A stretch of 64,000 bases of DNA from Kitasatospora cheerisanensis KCTC 2395 (GCF_000696185.1 NZ_KK853997.1:4072410-4136409); one strand, 5' to 3'; positions 1-8,791 are shown, counted from the first letter of the stretch. Notes: a model not told the origin generated them from the letters alone. Numbers and translations: made by a program.

Positions 1-409
1 ACTCCAGGTACTGCATGTCCGGCGAGCCCTGCGGAATCGGATCCAGGTACGGGCGGCCGCCGTCCGCGAAGCCGCGACCCGAGAACAGGTGCGGGATGTC
101 GCTGTAACAGGCCTTCGTGTACTGGGTGGTGGCCCCGTGGAACCAGCCGTCGGCGTAGCACGGCGCCTTCTGGAACAGGCCCACCAGGTACGTGGCGATG
201 ACGACCAGCGCCAGGAACTTGGCCGGCGTCCACCAGGACACCCCGAGCAGCGCCCGCCGCCCGGGCGGACCGCCCAGCAGCTCGCTGCCGGCCTCCGAGA
301 CCGGGTCCTCGTCCGCGGGCACCACCACGGTGTTCGGCAGCGGACCGGGCGCCGGGGCCGGACCGGGCGGAGAGGTCTCGTCACGCAGGCTGGACGTCAT
401 GGCGCACAT
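1..409 (-). CDS. GT87-like integral membrane protein (partial, 5' end of gene only)
   Basis: Only the first ~136 codons are in the window; the gene runs off the left edge. The best start is the ATG at 409 (MCAMTSS...), with GAGGG nine bases upstream; a second in-frame ATG lies at 400. After about 50 acidic/proline residues comes SWWTPAKF and a membrane segment (FLALVVIATYLVGLF), then an outer segment with CYADGW and CYSDIPHLF. This start matches actinobacterial multi-spanning GT87-type (mannosyl/arabinosyltransferase-like) membrane proteins found beside the class A PBP gene in streptomycetes. It lies 99 bases downstream of that gene on the same strand, beyond a terminator. The catalytic region is not visible, so the substrate cannot be judged. 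Confidence 0.7.
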   Translation of the reverse strand, partial: MCAMTSSLRDETSPPGPAPAPGPLPNTVVVPADEDPVSEAGSELLGGPPGRRALLGVSWWTPAKFLALVVIATYLVGLFQKAPCYADGWFHGATTQYTKACYSDIPHLFSGRGFADGGRPYLDPIPQGSPDMQYLE

Positions 410-435
410 ACTGCCGCACCCTCGGCCCCAACCGA

Positions 436-475
436 AGAGGGGCACGAGATCGCCTTCGCGATCGCGCGCCCCTCT
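436..475 (-). terminator. Rho-independent-type hairpin after the class A PBP gene
   Basis: AGAGGGGC at 436-443 pairs exactly with GCCCCTCT at 468-475, and the bases between can extend the stem. It sits between the PBP stop and the next minus-strand gene. As usual in streptomycetes there is no long U tract. Confidence 0.6.
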
Positions 476-508
476 GTGGTGATTCCGCCGGGATTCGGTC
501 GGTGCGGG

Positions 509-3124
509 CTACTGGCCGGTGACCCCGGCCAGGTTGCCGCCGCCCCCGCCACCGCCTCCGCCGCCGCCCGTGCCCGGGCTGCCGCTCGCGCTCTCGCTCG
601 GGCTCTTGCTCGGCCGGCCCGGACTCTTGCTCGGCCCGCAGTAGTTGAAGATGCAGGTCGAGCTGGTGCTCGGGTGCGGCGAGGCCGGACCCTCCGGGGA
701 CTTCGAGGCGGTGGGCTCGGCCGGCGCACTCGGCTGCTCCGCCGAGGCCGAGGCCGAGGCCGACGCGGACGGGCTGATCGGCGCACCGGAGGAGTCGACC
801 TCCTGGCCCCACGGCTCCGGGTTCGGGAAGTCCTGCACCGGGGTGTCCTTCAGCGCCGCCTTCATGTAGCGGGTGAAGATGTCGGTCGGGAAGTCACCAC
901 CGTGCACGGACTCGTGGTTCGCGGTGCCGTTCAGCGACAGCAGCTTGGGGTTGCCGGCCTCCTCGCGCCACATGCCGACCGCGGTGGACAGCTGCGGGGT
1001 GTACCCCACCCACCAGGCCGAGGTGCCGGCGTCGGTGGTGCCGGTCTTGCCGGCCACCGGCCGTCCCAGCGCGTTGGTCTTGTTGCCGGTGCCGTTCTTG
1101 GCCACGTTCTCCAGCACGTCGGTGATGTTGTCGGCGACCGCCTGCTCCAGCACCTTCTTCGGCTGGCTCTTGGTGAAGTTCGGCTGCTCGGTGCCGTTGT
1201 AGACCAGCTTCGCCACCGAGTACGGGTCGTTCTGCTGACCGCGGGCCGCGAACACTGAGTAGGCCGAGGCCATCCGGATCGAGCTCGGGTGCGAGGTGCC
1301 CAGCGGGAAGGTGATGGTCGAGGACGGCTCCAGGCTGCTCGGCAGCAGACCCATCGCGGTGACCATGTTCTCCACGTTCTTGCCGCCCACGTCCTGGCCG
1401 AGCTGCACGAACGGGACGTTGTACGACCACTGCATGGCCTTCTTCAGCGTCACGTAGCCGGGCTTGCCCGGGCTGTCGTTGCGCTGCTTGTACGGCTTGC
1501 CGTCGTCGCCCATCAGCGGCTTGCCGTCCTTGGAGTAGATCGGCGACAGGTTGTCCGCCAGGTACAGCGAGTCCTGGTTGATCTGGGTCGGCTGGCCGTT
1601 CGCGCCGGTCTTGGTCAGCACGCCGGTCTGCATCGCGGTGGCGAGCACGAACGGCTTGAAGGTCGAGCCGACCGGGACCTTGGAGTCCGCGTTGTTGCTG
1701 TAGTGGCCGTTCTCGATGCCGTCGCCGCCGTAGATCGCCACGATCGCGCCGTCACCGGGCACCACCGAGGCGGCGCCGACCTGCACGAACTTGTCCGCCT
1801 CGCGCTTGCTCGGGTCCAGCGACTCGGACTTGACCTGGTCCACGGCCGTCTTCAGGGCGTCCACCTTGTCCTTCTGGAAGGTGGTGTAGATCTGGTAGCC
1901 GCCACGGGCCAGCTTGGCCTCGGTGATCGTCTTGTCCTTGGCCATGATGAACTGCGTGGCGGTGTCGACCAGGTAGGAGACCTCGCCGTTCATGCTCGCC
2001 GGGGCCTTCACCTCGACCGGCTCCGGGAACTTCGGCCCGCACTTGGTGCGCTCCTCGGGCGTGATGGCCTTGGTGGCCACCATCCGGCCGAGGACGTACT
2101 CCCAGCGCTCCTGCATGCGGTCGTGGTTGCCCTGGTTCAGGGTCGGGTCGTAGAGCGCCGCGCCCTTCAACAGGCCCGCCAGCATGGCGCCCTGACAGAT
2201 GTCCAGCTTCGCCGCGTCCACCCCGTAGTACGCCTGGGCGGCGGCCTGGATGCCGGTCGCGCCGCGGCCGTACCAGCTGGTGTTCAGGTAGCCGGTGAGG
2301 ATCGTGTCCTTGTCGTCGGCGATCTTCAGCGTGATGAAGAACTCCTTGGCCTTGCGGCTGAGGGTCTGCTCCTGCGACAGGTAGACGTTCTTCACGTACT
2401 GCTGGGTGATGGTCGAACCGCCCTGGACCTCGCCACCGGTCGCCATGTTGTAGACGGCGCGGGCCATGCCCTTCGGGTCGATGCCGCTGTCGGTGCGGAA
2501 GGTCTCGTTCTCGGCCGCGATCACCGCGTCCTGGGCCGGCCGGCTTATCTGCGAGAGCTCCACCCACTGCTTGTTGGTGTCGCCCTTGCGGGCCATCTCG
2601 GTGCCGTCGGCCCAGTAGTAGATGTTGTTCTGCAACCGGAGGGTGGACTTCGCGTCCGGCACCTGCACCAGGGCGTACGCGGTTCCCACCGCGGCCACGC
2701 CGCCGCCGAAGAAGATCAGGAACAGGCTCAGCACCTGCTTCCAGGACGGCATCCAGCGCTTGAAGCCGGACTTGCCGAAACGCGGGTAGTCGATCAGCCG
2801 CTTCTTGCCCGGCTTGCCGTTGCGGCCGGCGCTCCGGCCGTTCGGCGGGCCCTCGCCGCCGCCACCGCCACCGCCCTTGCGGGACTGCTTGCGCATCTCC
2901 GCCCGGGTCAGCCGGGGCTGCTGCGCCGTCTCCCGGGCCGGACGGCGGCCGCCGGGGCCGCCCGCGCCCGGGCCGGGACGGCCGGGCCCGTCCGCGCCCT
3001 CGCGCGCGTAGTCGGGTGCGCCCTCGACGGGGCTGCCGTAGGCATACGGGCGCCCGGCGGACGCCCGCCTGGAGGGCGGCTGCTCGCCCCCGGGGTTGGC
3101 CGACCTACGCCGGTGTTCGCTCAT
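509..3124 (-). CDS. Bifunctional class A penicillin-binding protein
   Basis: Polymerises and cross-links peptidoglycan at the outer membrane face. The 871-residue product has a ~125-residue Gly/Arg/Pro-rich cytoplasmic tail, one membrane anchor (about 131-155), a GT51 glycosyltransferase domain (Glu at ~205 in AENETF; GGSTITQQ at ~236-243) and a transpeptidase domain with Ser487-TFK, Ser567-Tyr-Asn and Lys693-Thr-Gly. A Ser/Pro-rich tail ends in a run of eleven glycines before NLAGVTGQ. Both catalytic domains look complete. The tails make it longer than typical PonA proteins. The ATG at 3124 follows GGAGAG. It is divergent from padR and matches the PBP near ino1 in S. coelicolor. Confidence 0.95.
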   Translation of the reverse strand: MSEHRRRSANPGGEQPPSRRASAGRPYAYGSPVEGAPDYAREGADGPGRPGPGAGGPGGRRPARETAQQPRLTRAEMRKQSRKGGGGGGGEGPPNGRSAGRNGKPGKKRLIDYPRFGKSGFKRWMPSWKQVLSLFLIFFGGGVAAVGTAYALVQVPDAKSTLRLQNNIYYWADGTEMARKGDTNKQWVELSQISRPAQDAVIAAENETFRTDSGIDPKGMARAVYNMATGGEVQGGSTITQQYVKNVYLSQEQTLSRKAKEFFITLKIADDKDTILTGYLNTSWYGRGATGIQAAAQAYYGVDAAKLDICQGAMLAGLLKGAALYDPTLNQGNHDRMQERWEYVLGRMVATKAITPEERTKCGPKFPEPVEVKAPASMNGEVSYLVDTATQFIMAKDKTITEAKLARGGYQIYTTFQKDKVDALKTAVDQVKSESLDPSKREADKFVQVGAASVVPGDGAIVAIYGGDGIENGHYSNNADSKVPVGSTFKPFVLATAMQTGVLTKTGANGQPTQINQDSLYLADNLSPIYSKDGKPLMGDDGKPYKQRNDSPGKPGYVTLKKAMQWSYNVPFVQLGQDVGGKNVENMVTAMGLLPSSLEPSSTITFPLGTSHPSSIRMASAYSVFAARGQQNDPYSVAKLVYNGTEQPNFTKSQPKKVLEQAVADNITDVLENVAKNGTGNKTNALGRPVAGKTGTTDAGTSAWWVGYTPQLSTAVGMWREEAGNPKLLSLNGTANHESVHGGDFPTDIFTRYMKAALKDTPVQDFPNPEPWGQEVDSSGAPISPSASASASASAEQPSAPAEPTASKSPEGPASPHPSTSSTCIFNYCGPSKSPGRPSKSPSESASGSPGTGGGGGGGGGGGNLAGVTGQ

Positions 3125-3313
3125 CTCTCCGCAGCTCCTCGGTCAGGGTGCACAGGCGAAAGAGTACGGCCCTCTGAAAGGTCTCCAATCGGGCATTGGC
3201 AGCCAACCCGGACGAACCGACCGGGATTCATTACACGCCCGTTGCCCAAAGGCCTTGTGATCGCGGTTACGCGTGCCCCCCTTGCTCCTTTCGTGACCCA
3301 GGGTTACTGTTGC

Positions 3314-3349
3314 CGATATATCGAGCCGATACATCGGCGCGACACATCG
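3314..3349 (+). promoter_or_regulatory. Three 10-bp dyads at 13-bp period: probable PadR operator
   Basis: CGATATATCG (3314-3323), CGATACATCG (3327-3336) and CGACACATCG (3340-3349) fit CGAYAYATCG and recur every 13 bases. A -10-like CATACT follows at about 3356. They lie 75-110 bases upstream of padR, between divergent padR and the PBP gene. PadR proteins commonly autoregulate, so these are inferred to be its operators. Confidence 0.5.
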
Positions 3350-3422
3350 GCCCGGCATACTCTGCGGGCCGAGCCGCACGCATCCGACGAGCAGGACCCC
3401 GCAACGGAAGGAGGAAGGCGGT

Positions 3423-4085
3423 ATGAGCCGACGCTCCGGCGTCCTCGAATTCGCCGTCCTCGGCCTGCTCCACGACGCGCCCATGCACGGGTACGAGCTG
3501 CGCAAGCGGCTCAACGTCCTGCTGGGCTCGTTCCGCGCCTTCTCCTACGGAACGCTCTACCCCTGCCTGAAGAGCCTGGTCGCCCAGGGTTTCCTGGTCG
3601 AGGACAACCCGGACGTCGAGTACGTCCCGGCCACCGCGCTCAACGGCAAGCGGTCGAAGATCGTCTACCGGCTCTCGCCCGAGGGCAAGGAGCGCTTCGA
3701 GGAGCTGCTCGCCGACTCCGGGCCGGACGCCTGGGAGGACGAGCACTTCGGTGTCCGCTTCGCCTTCTTCGGCCAGACCGACCGGGCCGTCCGGATGCGC
3801 GTGCTGGAAGGCCGCCGCAGCCGGCTGGAGGAGCGGTTGGAACGGATGCGCAGCTCGATCGCGCGCACCCGCGAGCGGTTCGACGACTACACCCTCGAAC
3901 TCCAGCGCCACGGCCTGGAGTCCGTGGAACGCGAGGTCCGGTGGCTCAACGAGCTGATCGAGACCGAGCGGGCCACCAGGAACGGACGCAACGCCGCGTC
4001 CCCCCCAACTTCGGACGGCCGTGGTCCGGCCGCCGGGTCCTCGGACCCGCCCGGACCACCGTACGACCGCCCGGGGCGCTCCTGA
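3423..4085 (+). CDS. PadR family transcriptional regulator
   Basis: DNA-binding repressor of 220 residues. The N-terminal ~85 residues form the PadR winged helix ([20 protein letters not shown], then [13 protein letters not shown]). The rest is the long helical dimerisation domain of the PadR/Vir class ([10 protein letters not shown]..., [11 protein letters not shown]...). GGAAGGAGG upstream supports the ATG at 3423. It lies directly before ino1 on the same strand (146 bases apart), so control of inositol synthesis is a reasonable guess besides autoregulation through the repeated dyads upstream. The effector is unknown. The last ~35 residues are Pro/Ser-rich and probably disordered. Confidence 0.92.
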   Translation: MSRRSGVLEFAVLGLLHDAPMHGYELRKRLNVLLGSFRAFSYGTLYPCLKSLVAQGFLVEDNPDVEYVPATALNGKRSKIVYRLSPEGKERFEELLADSGPDAWEDEHFGVRFAFFGQTDRAVRMRVLEGRRSRLEERLERMRSSIARTRERFDDYTLELQRHGLESVEREVRWLNELIETERATRNGRNAASPPTSDGRGPAAGSSDPPGPPYDRPGRS

Positions 4086-4230
4086 CCGGAGCGCTGTGCA
4101 GCACCGCGCCGGCCTCGCCGCTCGCGGCGAGGCGTGGGCGCCCCGCGCGCCCGTCAGACAGTCAGAACAGATGTGGAACGAGGTGCCGCCACACCACGGC
4201 GACCCTCATGAGATTCAGGGAGCAACCGGA

Positions 4231-5313
4231 ATGGGTTCGGTTCGCGTAGCCATCGTCGGCGTGGGCAACTGCGCCGCCTCGCTGGTGCAGGGTGTCGAGT
4301 ACTACAAGGACGCCGACCCGGCCGGTAAGGTCCCCGGCCTGATGCACGTCCAGTTCGGCGACTACCACGTCAAGGACGTCGAGTTCGTCGCCGCCTTCGA
4401 CGTGGACGCCAAGAAGGTCGGCTTCGACCTGGCCGACGCCATCGGCAACAGCGAGAACAACACCATCAAGATCTGCGACGTGCCGCCGACCGGCGTCACC
4501 GTCCAGCGCGGCCACACCCTCGACGGCCTGGGCAAGTACTACCGCCAGACCATCGAGGAGTCCGACGAGACCCCGGTCGACGTCGTCCAGATCCTGAAGG
4601 ACCGCCAGGTCGACGTCCTGGTCTGCTACCTGCCGGTGGGCTCCGAGGACGCCGCGAAGTTCTACGCCCAGTGCGCCATCGACGCCAAGGTCGCCTTCGT
4701 GAACGCCCTCCCGGTGTTCATCGCCGGCACCAAGGAGTGGGCCGACAAGTTCACCGAGGCCGGTGTCCCGATCGTCGGCGACGACATCAAGTCCCAGGTC
4801 GGCGCGACCATCACGCACCGCGTGATGGCCAAGCTGTTCGAGGACCGCGGTGTCATCCTCGAGCGCACCATGCAGCTGAACGTCGGCGGCAACATGGACT
4901 TCAAGAACATGCTCGAGCGCGAGCGCCTGGAGTCCAAGAAGATCTCCAAGACCCAGGCCGTCACCTCGCAGATCCGCGACCGTGAGCTGGGCGCCAAGAA
5001 CGTCCACATCGGCCCGTCCGACTACGTCGCGTGGCTCGACGACCGCAAGTGGGCGTACGTCCGCCTCGAGGGCCGCGCCTTCGGCGACGTCCCGCTGAAC
5101 CTCGAGTACAAGCTCGAGGTCTGGGACTCCCCGAACTCGGCCGGTGTCATCATCGACGCCGTCCGCGCCGCGAAGATCGCCAAGGACCGCGGCATCGGCG
5201 GCCCGATCCTCTCCGCGTCCTCGTACTTCATGAAGTCCCCGCCGGTCCAGTACTTCGACGACGAGGCCAAGGAGAACGTCGAGAAGTTCATCCGCGGCGA
5301 GGTCGAGCGCTGA
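4231..5313 (+). CDS. ino1: Inositol-3-phosphate synthase
   Basis: NAD-dependent conversion of glucose 6-phosphate to inositol 3-phosphate, the first step towards phosphatidylinositol and mycothiol in actinomycetes. 360 residues, the normal length of the actinobacterial enzyme. The N-terminus [18 protein letters not shown] is the Rossmann nucleotide-binding strand and loop. Further conserved stretches are [26 protein letters not shown] and [12 protein letters not shown], which contain the lysines and NxGGN loop of the active site. The ATG at 4231 is preceded by AGGGAG; the frame is open further upstream but lacks family similarity. It is followed by a strong bidirectional terminator. Confidence 0.95.
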   Translation: MGSVRVAIVGVGNCAASLVQGVEYYKDADPAGKVPGLMHVQFGDYHVKDVEFVAAFDVDAKKVGFDLADAIGNSENNTIKICDVPPTGVTVQRGHTLDGLGKYYRQTIEESDETPVDVVQILKDRQVDVLVCYLPVGSEDAAKFYAQCAIDAKVAFVNALPVFIAGTKEWADKFTEAGVPIVGDDIKSQVGATITHRVMAKLFEDRGVILERTMQLNVGGNMDFKNMLERERLESKKISKTQAVTSQIRDRELGAKNVHIGPSDYVAWLDDRKWAYVRLEGRAFGDVPLNLEYKLEVWDSPNSAGVIIDAVRAAKIAKDRGIGGPILSASSYFMKSPPVQYFDDEAKENVEKFIRGEVER

Positions 5314-5357
5314 GCTTGCGAAGCCTGCTCGCTGTCAGACATCGAGCGCTGAGCTTG
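5303..5357 (+). repeat. 16-bp direct repeat at the ino1 stop codon
   Basis: TCGAGCGCTGAGCTTG covers the last ino1 codons and stop (5303-5318) and recurs at 5342-5357, 39 bases later. It looks like a short local duplication of the gene end. Confidence 0.7.
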
Positions 5358-5404
5358 AGCCTCTGGCTCATTGCTCCTGAGCATTGACGTTTCGTCAGGC
5401 TCGA

Positions 5405-5444
5405 CCGGAGGGCCGTCCCGCATTCGCGCGGGGCGGCCCTCCGG
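5405..5444. terminator. Bidirectional terminator between ino1 and the hydrolase gene
   Basis: A 17-bp stem (5405-5421 with 5428-5444, one G-T pair) around a six-base loop. It sits between two convergent genes, so it can serve both strands. Confidence 0.8.
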
Positions 5445-5450
5445 CGTTTC

Positions 5451-7268
5451 TCAGGACCAGGCGGCGTTCCAGGTGACCGGGCCGACCACGCCGTCCACCG
5501 AGAGGCCGTGCCGCTGCTGGAACGCCCGGCAGATCTGCGCCGAGGCCGGCCCGTACCAGCCGTCCGCGGTGATCGCCCAGCCGCGCCAGGCCATCCGCTG
5601 CTGCCACATCAGCACGTCGTCCCCGTGCAGCATCGGCGTCTGCACCCGCAGGTACCGCCCCGGCCACCGCGGCACCCCGGGCGCCGGAGTGGTCGCCTGC
5701 CCGGACGTCCGCGCCGCCGGGATCCCCCCGAGCGCCGGATCCGCCGACACCGTCCCCTCCGGGTACGCCGGCACCCCGTACCCGTACGGCGACCCGGGCC
5801 CCCGCCGCGCCCGCGCCTTCCGGTAGACCCCGTCGCCCTCGGTGGACCCGGTGTCGTTGGTGTTGTGGGTCGGGATGAAGTCGTCGGTGACGAACAGCCG
5901 GGAGGGCGCCGACACCGCGATGCACTGCACCTCTTCGTCCCGCAGGTACTCGACGGAGACGACCTTGCGGGCCCAGGCCGCGTTCCGCGGGACGTACCGC
6001 TCGGCCTTGCGGCTCAGCCGGAACGGGTTGAAGTGGGGCATGTTGATGTTCTGCACGCGGTGGGCGTCCCTGGCGGGCGTGCGGTTCGGCTGCTGCGGCG
6101 AGGTGTAGTGGACGCCCGCCTTCGCGTTCACCGCCGCCCGGCCGCCGAGCGAGCGGACGAGTTCCTGGACGTCGCGGGCGAGCCGCCCGGAGACCGAGCT
6201 GAACTCGATCCGGCCGTCCGCGTCGACGGATCCGTCGGCGTCCATCAGGCCTTGCAGGAGCGCCAGCCGGTCCTTGATGCCCGCCGTCAGGTAGCGGGCC
6301 GGCAGGAACTTCCGTTCGGCGGTGGATCCCCAGAGGCCGAGTGCCCTGAGCTCCTCGATCAGGCGGTTCCCGCCGCGCACGCCGGTTCCGACGATGCGCC
6401 AGTTCCCGGGCACCGCGCGCTCGTTGGCGATGTGCGGAACCAGCCGGTGGTCCGCCGGCAGGGTGTCCTCCACGGCGGCGAGGATCTCCGGCTCGATGTT
6501 GGTGAAGTGCAGGCCGCCGCCGCTCATGCCGCCGTCGCCGATCAGCAGCCCGAGCAGGTAGGGCTCGATCGGGAGCGGTTCGGCGGTCTGCTGGTACTCG
6601 ACGGGTTCGAGGAGCGGGACGCGGACCCGGAGGCCGGGGCGCGCGACCAGCTCGGCGAGTTCCAGCGTGGTGACCACGCGCGCGTCGACCCGGCCGTCGA
6701 TCTCGACCTGCCAGAGGTGCTCGTTGCAGGCCTCGGCGCAGGAGCCGTCCTGGAGCGTGATCCGGTGGACCGGGCGGACGCCCTTCGGGTACACGCCGGT
6801 GATCCGGGAGGGCTGCCCCTGCGGGTCGACGACCGGGTCGCCGACCTTGAGTTCGCCCATCCTGCGGTAGCCGGTGGGGGTCAGGACGCCGGCGTGCAGC
6901 GGGAGGGCGTTCCCCTCCACCGTGTAGATGGTGTCGGCGTCGTAGGCGTAGACGACGCCGGTGTGGTCGCCGCCGTCGGGGCCGAGGTAGAAGGGGCCGC
7001 CGAGGACGGGGTAGGGGGTCCAGCGGTTCTGGCGGCGCCACCAGTCGACGGCGGCGAGGCAGGACGCGGTCATCGGCCACAGGTTGTCCATGCCCATGCG
7101 GTGGGCGGCCCAGGCCTCGAAGGTGGCGCACCAGGGTTGGCCGTCGGACCACTCCAGGCCGGGGGTTTCCTCGCTGTAACGCTGGCGGTTGTTCCAGGTT
7201 CCGTCGGCACTCCGGCCCTCGTGCTGGCCGACCTGGCCGAGCAGCAGGGCGGTGAACTCGTCTCGCAT
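5451..7268 (-). CDS. CHAP-type cell-wall hydrolase with peptidoglycan-binding domain, interrupted by an intein
   Basis: Encodes a 605-residue precursor. Removing the 349-residue intein leaves a 256-residue hydrolase. The N-extein is a CHAP/NlpC-P60-like amidase with Cys47 in QPWCATF, His102 in GGDHTGVVY and the acidic motif VEGN ending at 120. The C-extein resumes as TNDTGSTEGDGVY, restoring the family motif EGNTN. A C-terminal peptidoglycan-binding fold follows (about 537-605; VLMWQQR, DGWYGPAS, DGVVGPVTW). ATG 7268 has GGGAGG six bases upstream; the frame extends 43 codons further without support. Similar proteins are endolysin-like enzymes of Streptomyces and its phages. No signal peptide is seen, so export is unexplained. 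No phage genes are nearby. Confidence 0.9.
   Translation of the reverse strand: MRDEFTALLLGQVGQHEGRSADGTWNNRQRYSEETPGLEWSDGQPWCATFEAWAAHRMGMDNLWPMTASCLAAVDWWRRQNRWTPYPVLGGPFYLGPDGGDHTGVVYAYDADTIYTVEGNALPLHAGVLTPTGYRRMGELKVGDPVVDPQGQPSRITGVYPKGVRPVHRITLQDGSCAEACNEHLWQVEIDGRVDARVVTTLELAELVARPGLRVRVPLLEPVEYQQTAEPLPIEPYLLGLLIGDGGMSGGGLHFTNIEPEILAAVEDTLPADHRLVPHIANERAVPGNWRIVGTGVRGGNRLIEELRALGLWGSTAERKFLPARYLTAGIKDRLALLQGLMDADGSVDADGRIEFSSVSGRLARDVQELVRSLGGRAAVNAKAGVHYTSPQQPNRTPARDAHRVQNINMPHFNPFRLSRKAERYVPRNAAWARKVVSVEYLRDEEVQCIAVSAPSRLFVTDDFIPTHNTNDTGSTEGDGVYRKARARRGPGSPYGYGVPAYPEGTVSADPALGGIPAARTSGQATTPAPGVPRWPGRYLRVQTPMLHGDDVLMWQQRMAWRGWAITADGWYGPASAQICRAFQQRHGLSVDGVVGPVTWNAAWS
5862..6908 (-). 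mobile_element. Class 3 (W-C-T) intein with LAGLIDADG homing endonuclease
   Basis: In-frame insertion at precursor residues 121-469. It starts ALPLHAGVLTPTGYRRMGEL, i.e. Ala where most inteins have Cys or Ser. Block B carries EHLW (His184, Trp186), block F QCIAV (Cys449), block G IPTHN with Thr467, His468 and terminal Asn469; the +1 extein residue is Thr470. Trp B:12, Cys F:4 and Thr G:5 are the known signature of class 3 inteins, which form a branched intermediate on the block F cysteine. Two endonuclease motifs, LLGLLIGDGG (238-247) and LLQGLMDADG (337-346), both keep acidic residues, so it may still be homing-competent. No stop or frameshift is present. Splicing activity is inferred. Confidence 0.9.
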
Positions 7269-7390
7269 GGGAGCCTCCCGTCGTTCCGAGGTGGTTCTTC
7301 CCCCGTGAGTGCCGAACGACGTCCTCGGGGGCGCGGTCACCGGTAGTGCGGGAGCGCGCGGGGGGCGTGCGTCGCTCGAAGTTGGTGGAT

Positions 7391-7404
7391 GTTTCACGTG
7401 AAAC
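7391..7404. promoter_or_regulatory. parS: parS site (perfect)
   Basis: GTTTCACGTGAAAC, the exact ParB-binding palindrome of streptomycetes, between the divergent hydrolase and MFS genes, about 23 kb left of oriC. Confidence 0.93.
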
Positions 7405-7432
7405 GCCGTCGGCCTCGTGGCACCCTTGGCGG

Positions 7433-8725
7433 GTGATCACCGAACGGCCCCCGCGGGAGGCCACTCTGCGCGGGCTGCTCCGCGGCCGCGGTTTCCGGCG
7501 GCTGCTGACGGTGCGTCTGCTCTCGCAGTTGTCGGACGGGGTGTTCCAGGTCTCGCTGGCCGCCTACGTGATCTTCTCGCCCGAGCACCAGTCCTCCCCC
7601 GCCGACATCGCCGCCGTGCTGGCGGTGATGCTGCTGCCGTTCTCGGTGATCGGCCCGTTCGCGGGGGTGCTGCTGGACCGCTGGCGGCGCCGCCAGGTGC
7701 TGCTGACGGGCAATCTGGCCCGGTTCGGGCTCGGCCTGGTGACGGCGGCACTGCTGCTCGGGCGGGCACCGGACTGGATGTTCTTCGCCGCGGCGCTGCT
7801 GGTGACGGCGCTCAACCGGTTCATCCTGGCCGGCCTGTCGGCGGCGCTCCCCCGGGTGGTGGCCCCCTCCGACCTGGTCACCGCGAACGCGATCTCGCCG
7901 ACCCTGGGCACGGTGGCGGCGGCCGCCGGCGGCGGCGTCGGCTTCCTGGTGCACCAGGTGCTGGCGCCCGGCCGGTCCGCCGACGCGGTCCTGGTGACGC
8001 TGGCGGCGCTGCTCTACCTGTCGGCCGCGTTCGCCGCGCAGCGGATCGCCCCGGACGCGCTCGGCCCCGAGGTGCACGGCGAACTCCCTTCGCTGCGCGA
8101 GGCGTTGGCGGCCGCGTGGAACGACCTGCTGGCCGGCCTGCGGCACCTGGTGCGGGACTGCCGTCCGGCCGTGCACGCGCTGGCCGCGGTCACCCTGGCG
8201 CGGTTCTGCTACGGCATGCTGACCGTCATGGTGCTGATGCTGTCCCGGTACACCTTCAACAGCGCCGAGGACAACGCGGGCGGCCTGGCCACCCTGGGCG
8301 TGGCGGTCGGGGTGTCCGCGGCGGGCTTCGGGCTGGCCGCGGTGGTCAGCCCGTGGTGCACCCGGCGGCTGGGCCTGACCGGGTGGATGACGGTGTGCCT
8401 GGGGAGCGCGGCGGTGTTCGTCCCGGCGCTCGGACTGACCTTCCGCGAGGCCCCGGCGATGGCCGCGGCGCTGCTGCTGGGGGTGGTCACCCAGGGCACC
8501 AAGATCTGCGCGGACACCCTGGTGCAGGAGTCGGTGGAGGACGAGTTCCGCGGCCGGGTGTTCGCGATCTACGACGTGCTGGTGAACGTCTCGTTCGTCG
8601 CGGCGGCCGGCGTGACCGCGCTGGTCCTGCCGCTGAACGGCCGCTCGGCGTCGGTGGTGCTGGGTCTCGCGGCGCTGTACGCGCTCGGCGCGGTGCTGTA
8701 CTTCCGTGCCGCACGCCGGACCTGA
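7433..8725 (+). CDS. MFS transporter
   Basis: Multi-spanning permease of about 430 residues with repeated hydrophobic helices. The motif GVLLDRWRRRQVLL at ~82 is the cytoplasmic loop 2-3 signature of the major facilitator superfamily, and ESVEDEFRGRVFAIYD is its counterpart in the second half. Resembles enterobactin-exporter-like MFS proteins; the substrate cannot be told from sequence. The start is uncertain: GTG 7433 begins a plausible N-terminus but has a weak Shine-Dalgarno, and the frame stays open to 7346 across the parS site. It faces the DnaA/ParB region head-on with respect to replication. Confidence 0.85.
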   Translation: MITERPPREATLRGLLRGRGFRRLLTVRLLSQLSDGVFQVSLAAYVIFSPEHQSSPADIAAVLAVMLLPFSVIGPFAGVLLDRWRRRQVLLTGNLARFGLGLVTAALLLGRAPDWMFFAAALLVTALNRFILAGLSAALPRVVAPSDLVTANAISPTLGTVAAAAGGGVGFLVHQVLAPGRSADAVLVTLAALLYLSAAFAAQRIAPDALGPEVHGELPSLREALAAAWNDLLAGLRHLVRDCRPAVHALAAVTLARFCYGMLTVMVLMLSRYTFNSAEDNAGGLATLGVAVGVSAAGFGLAAVVSPWCTRRLGLTGWMTVCLGSAAVFVPALGLTFREAPAMAAALLLGVVTQGTKICADTLVQESVEDEFRGRVFAIYDVLVNVSFVAAAGVTALVLPLNGRSASVVLGLAALYALGAVLYFRAARRT

Positions 8726-8791
8726 CGGGCCTTCTGCCGCTAGGGTCGTGGGCGTACGGCACCGATCTCGTCGCCCAGGGGGAAGAACCGA

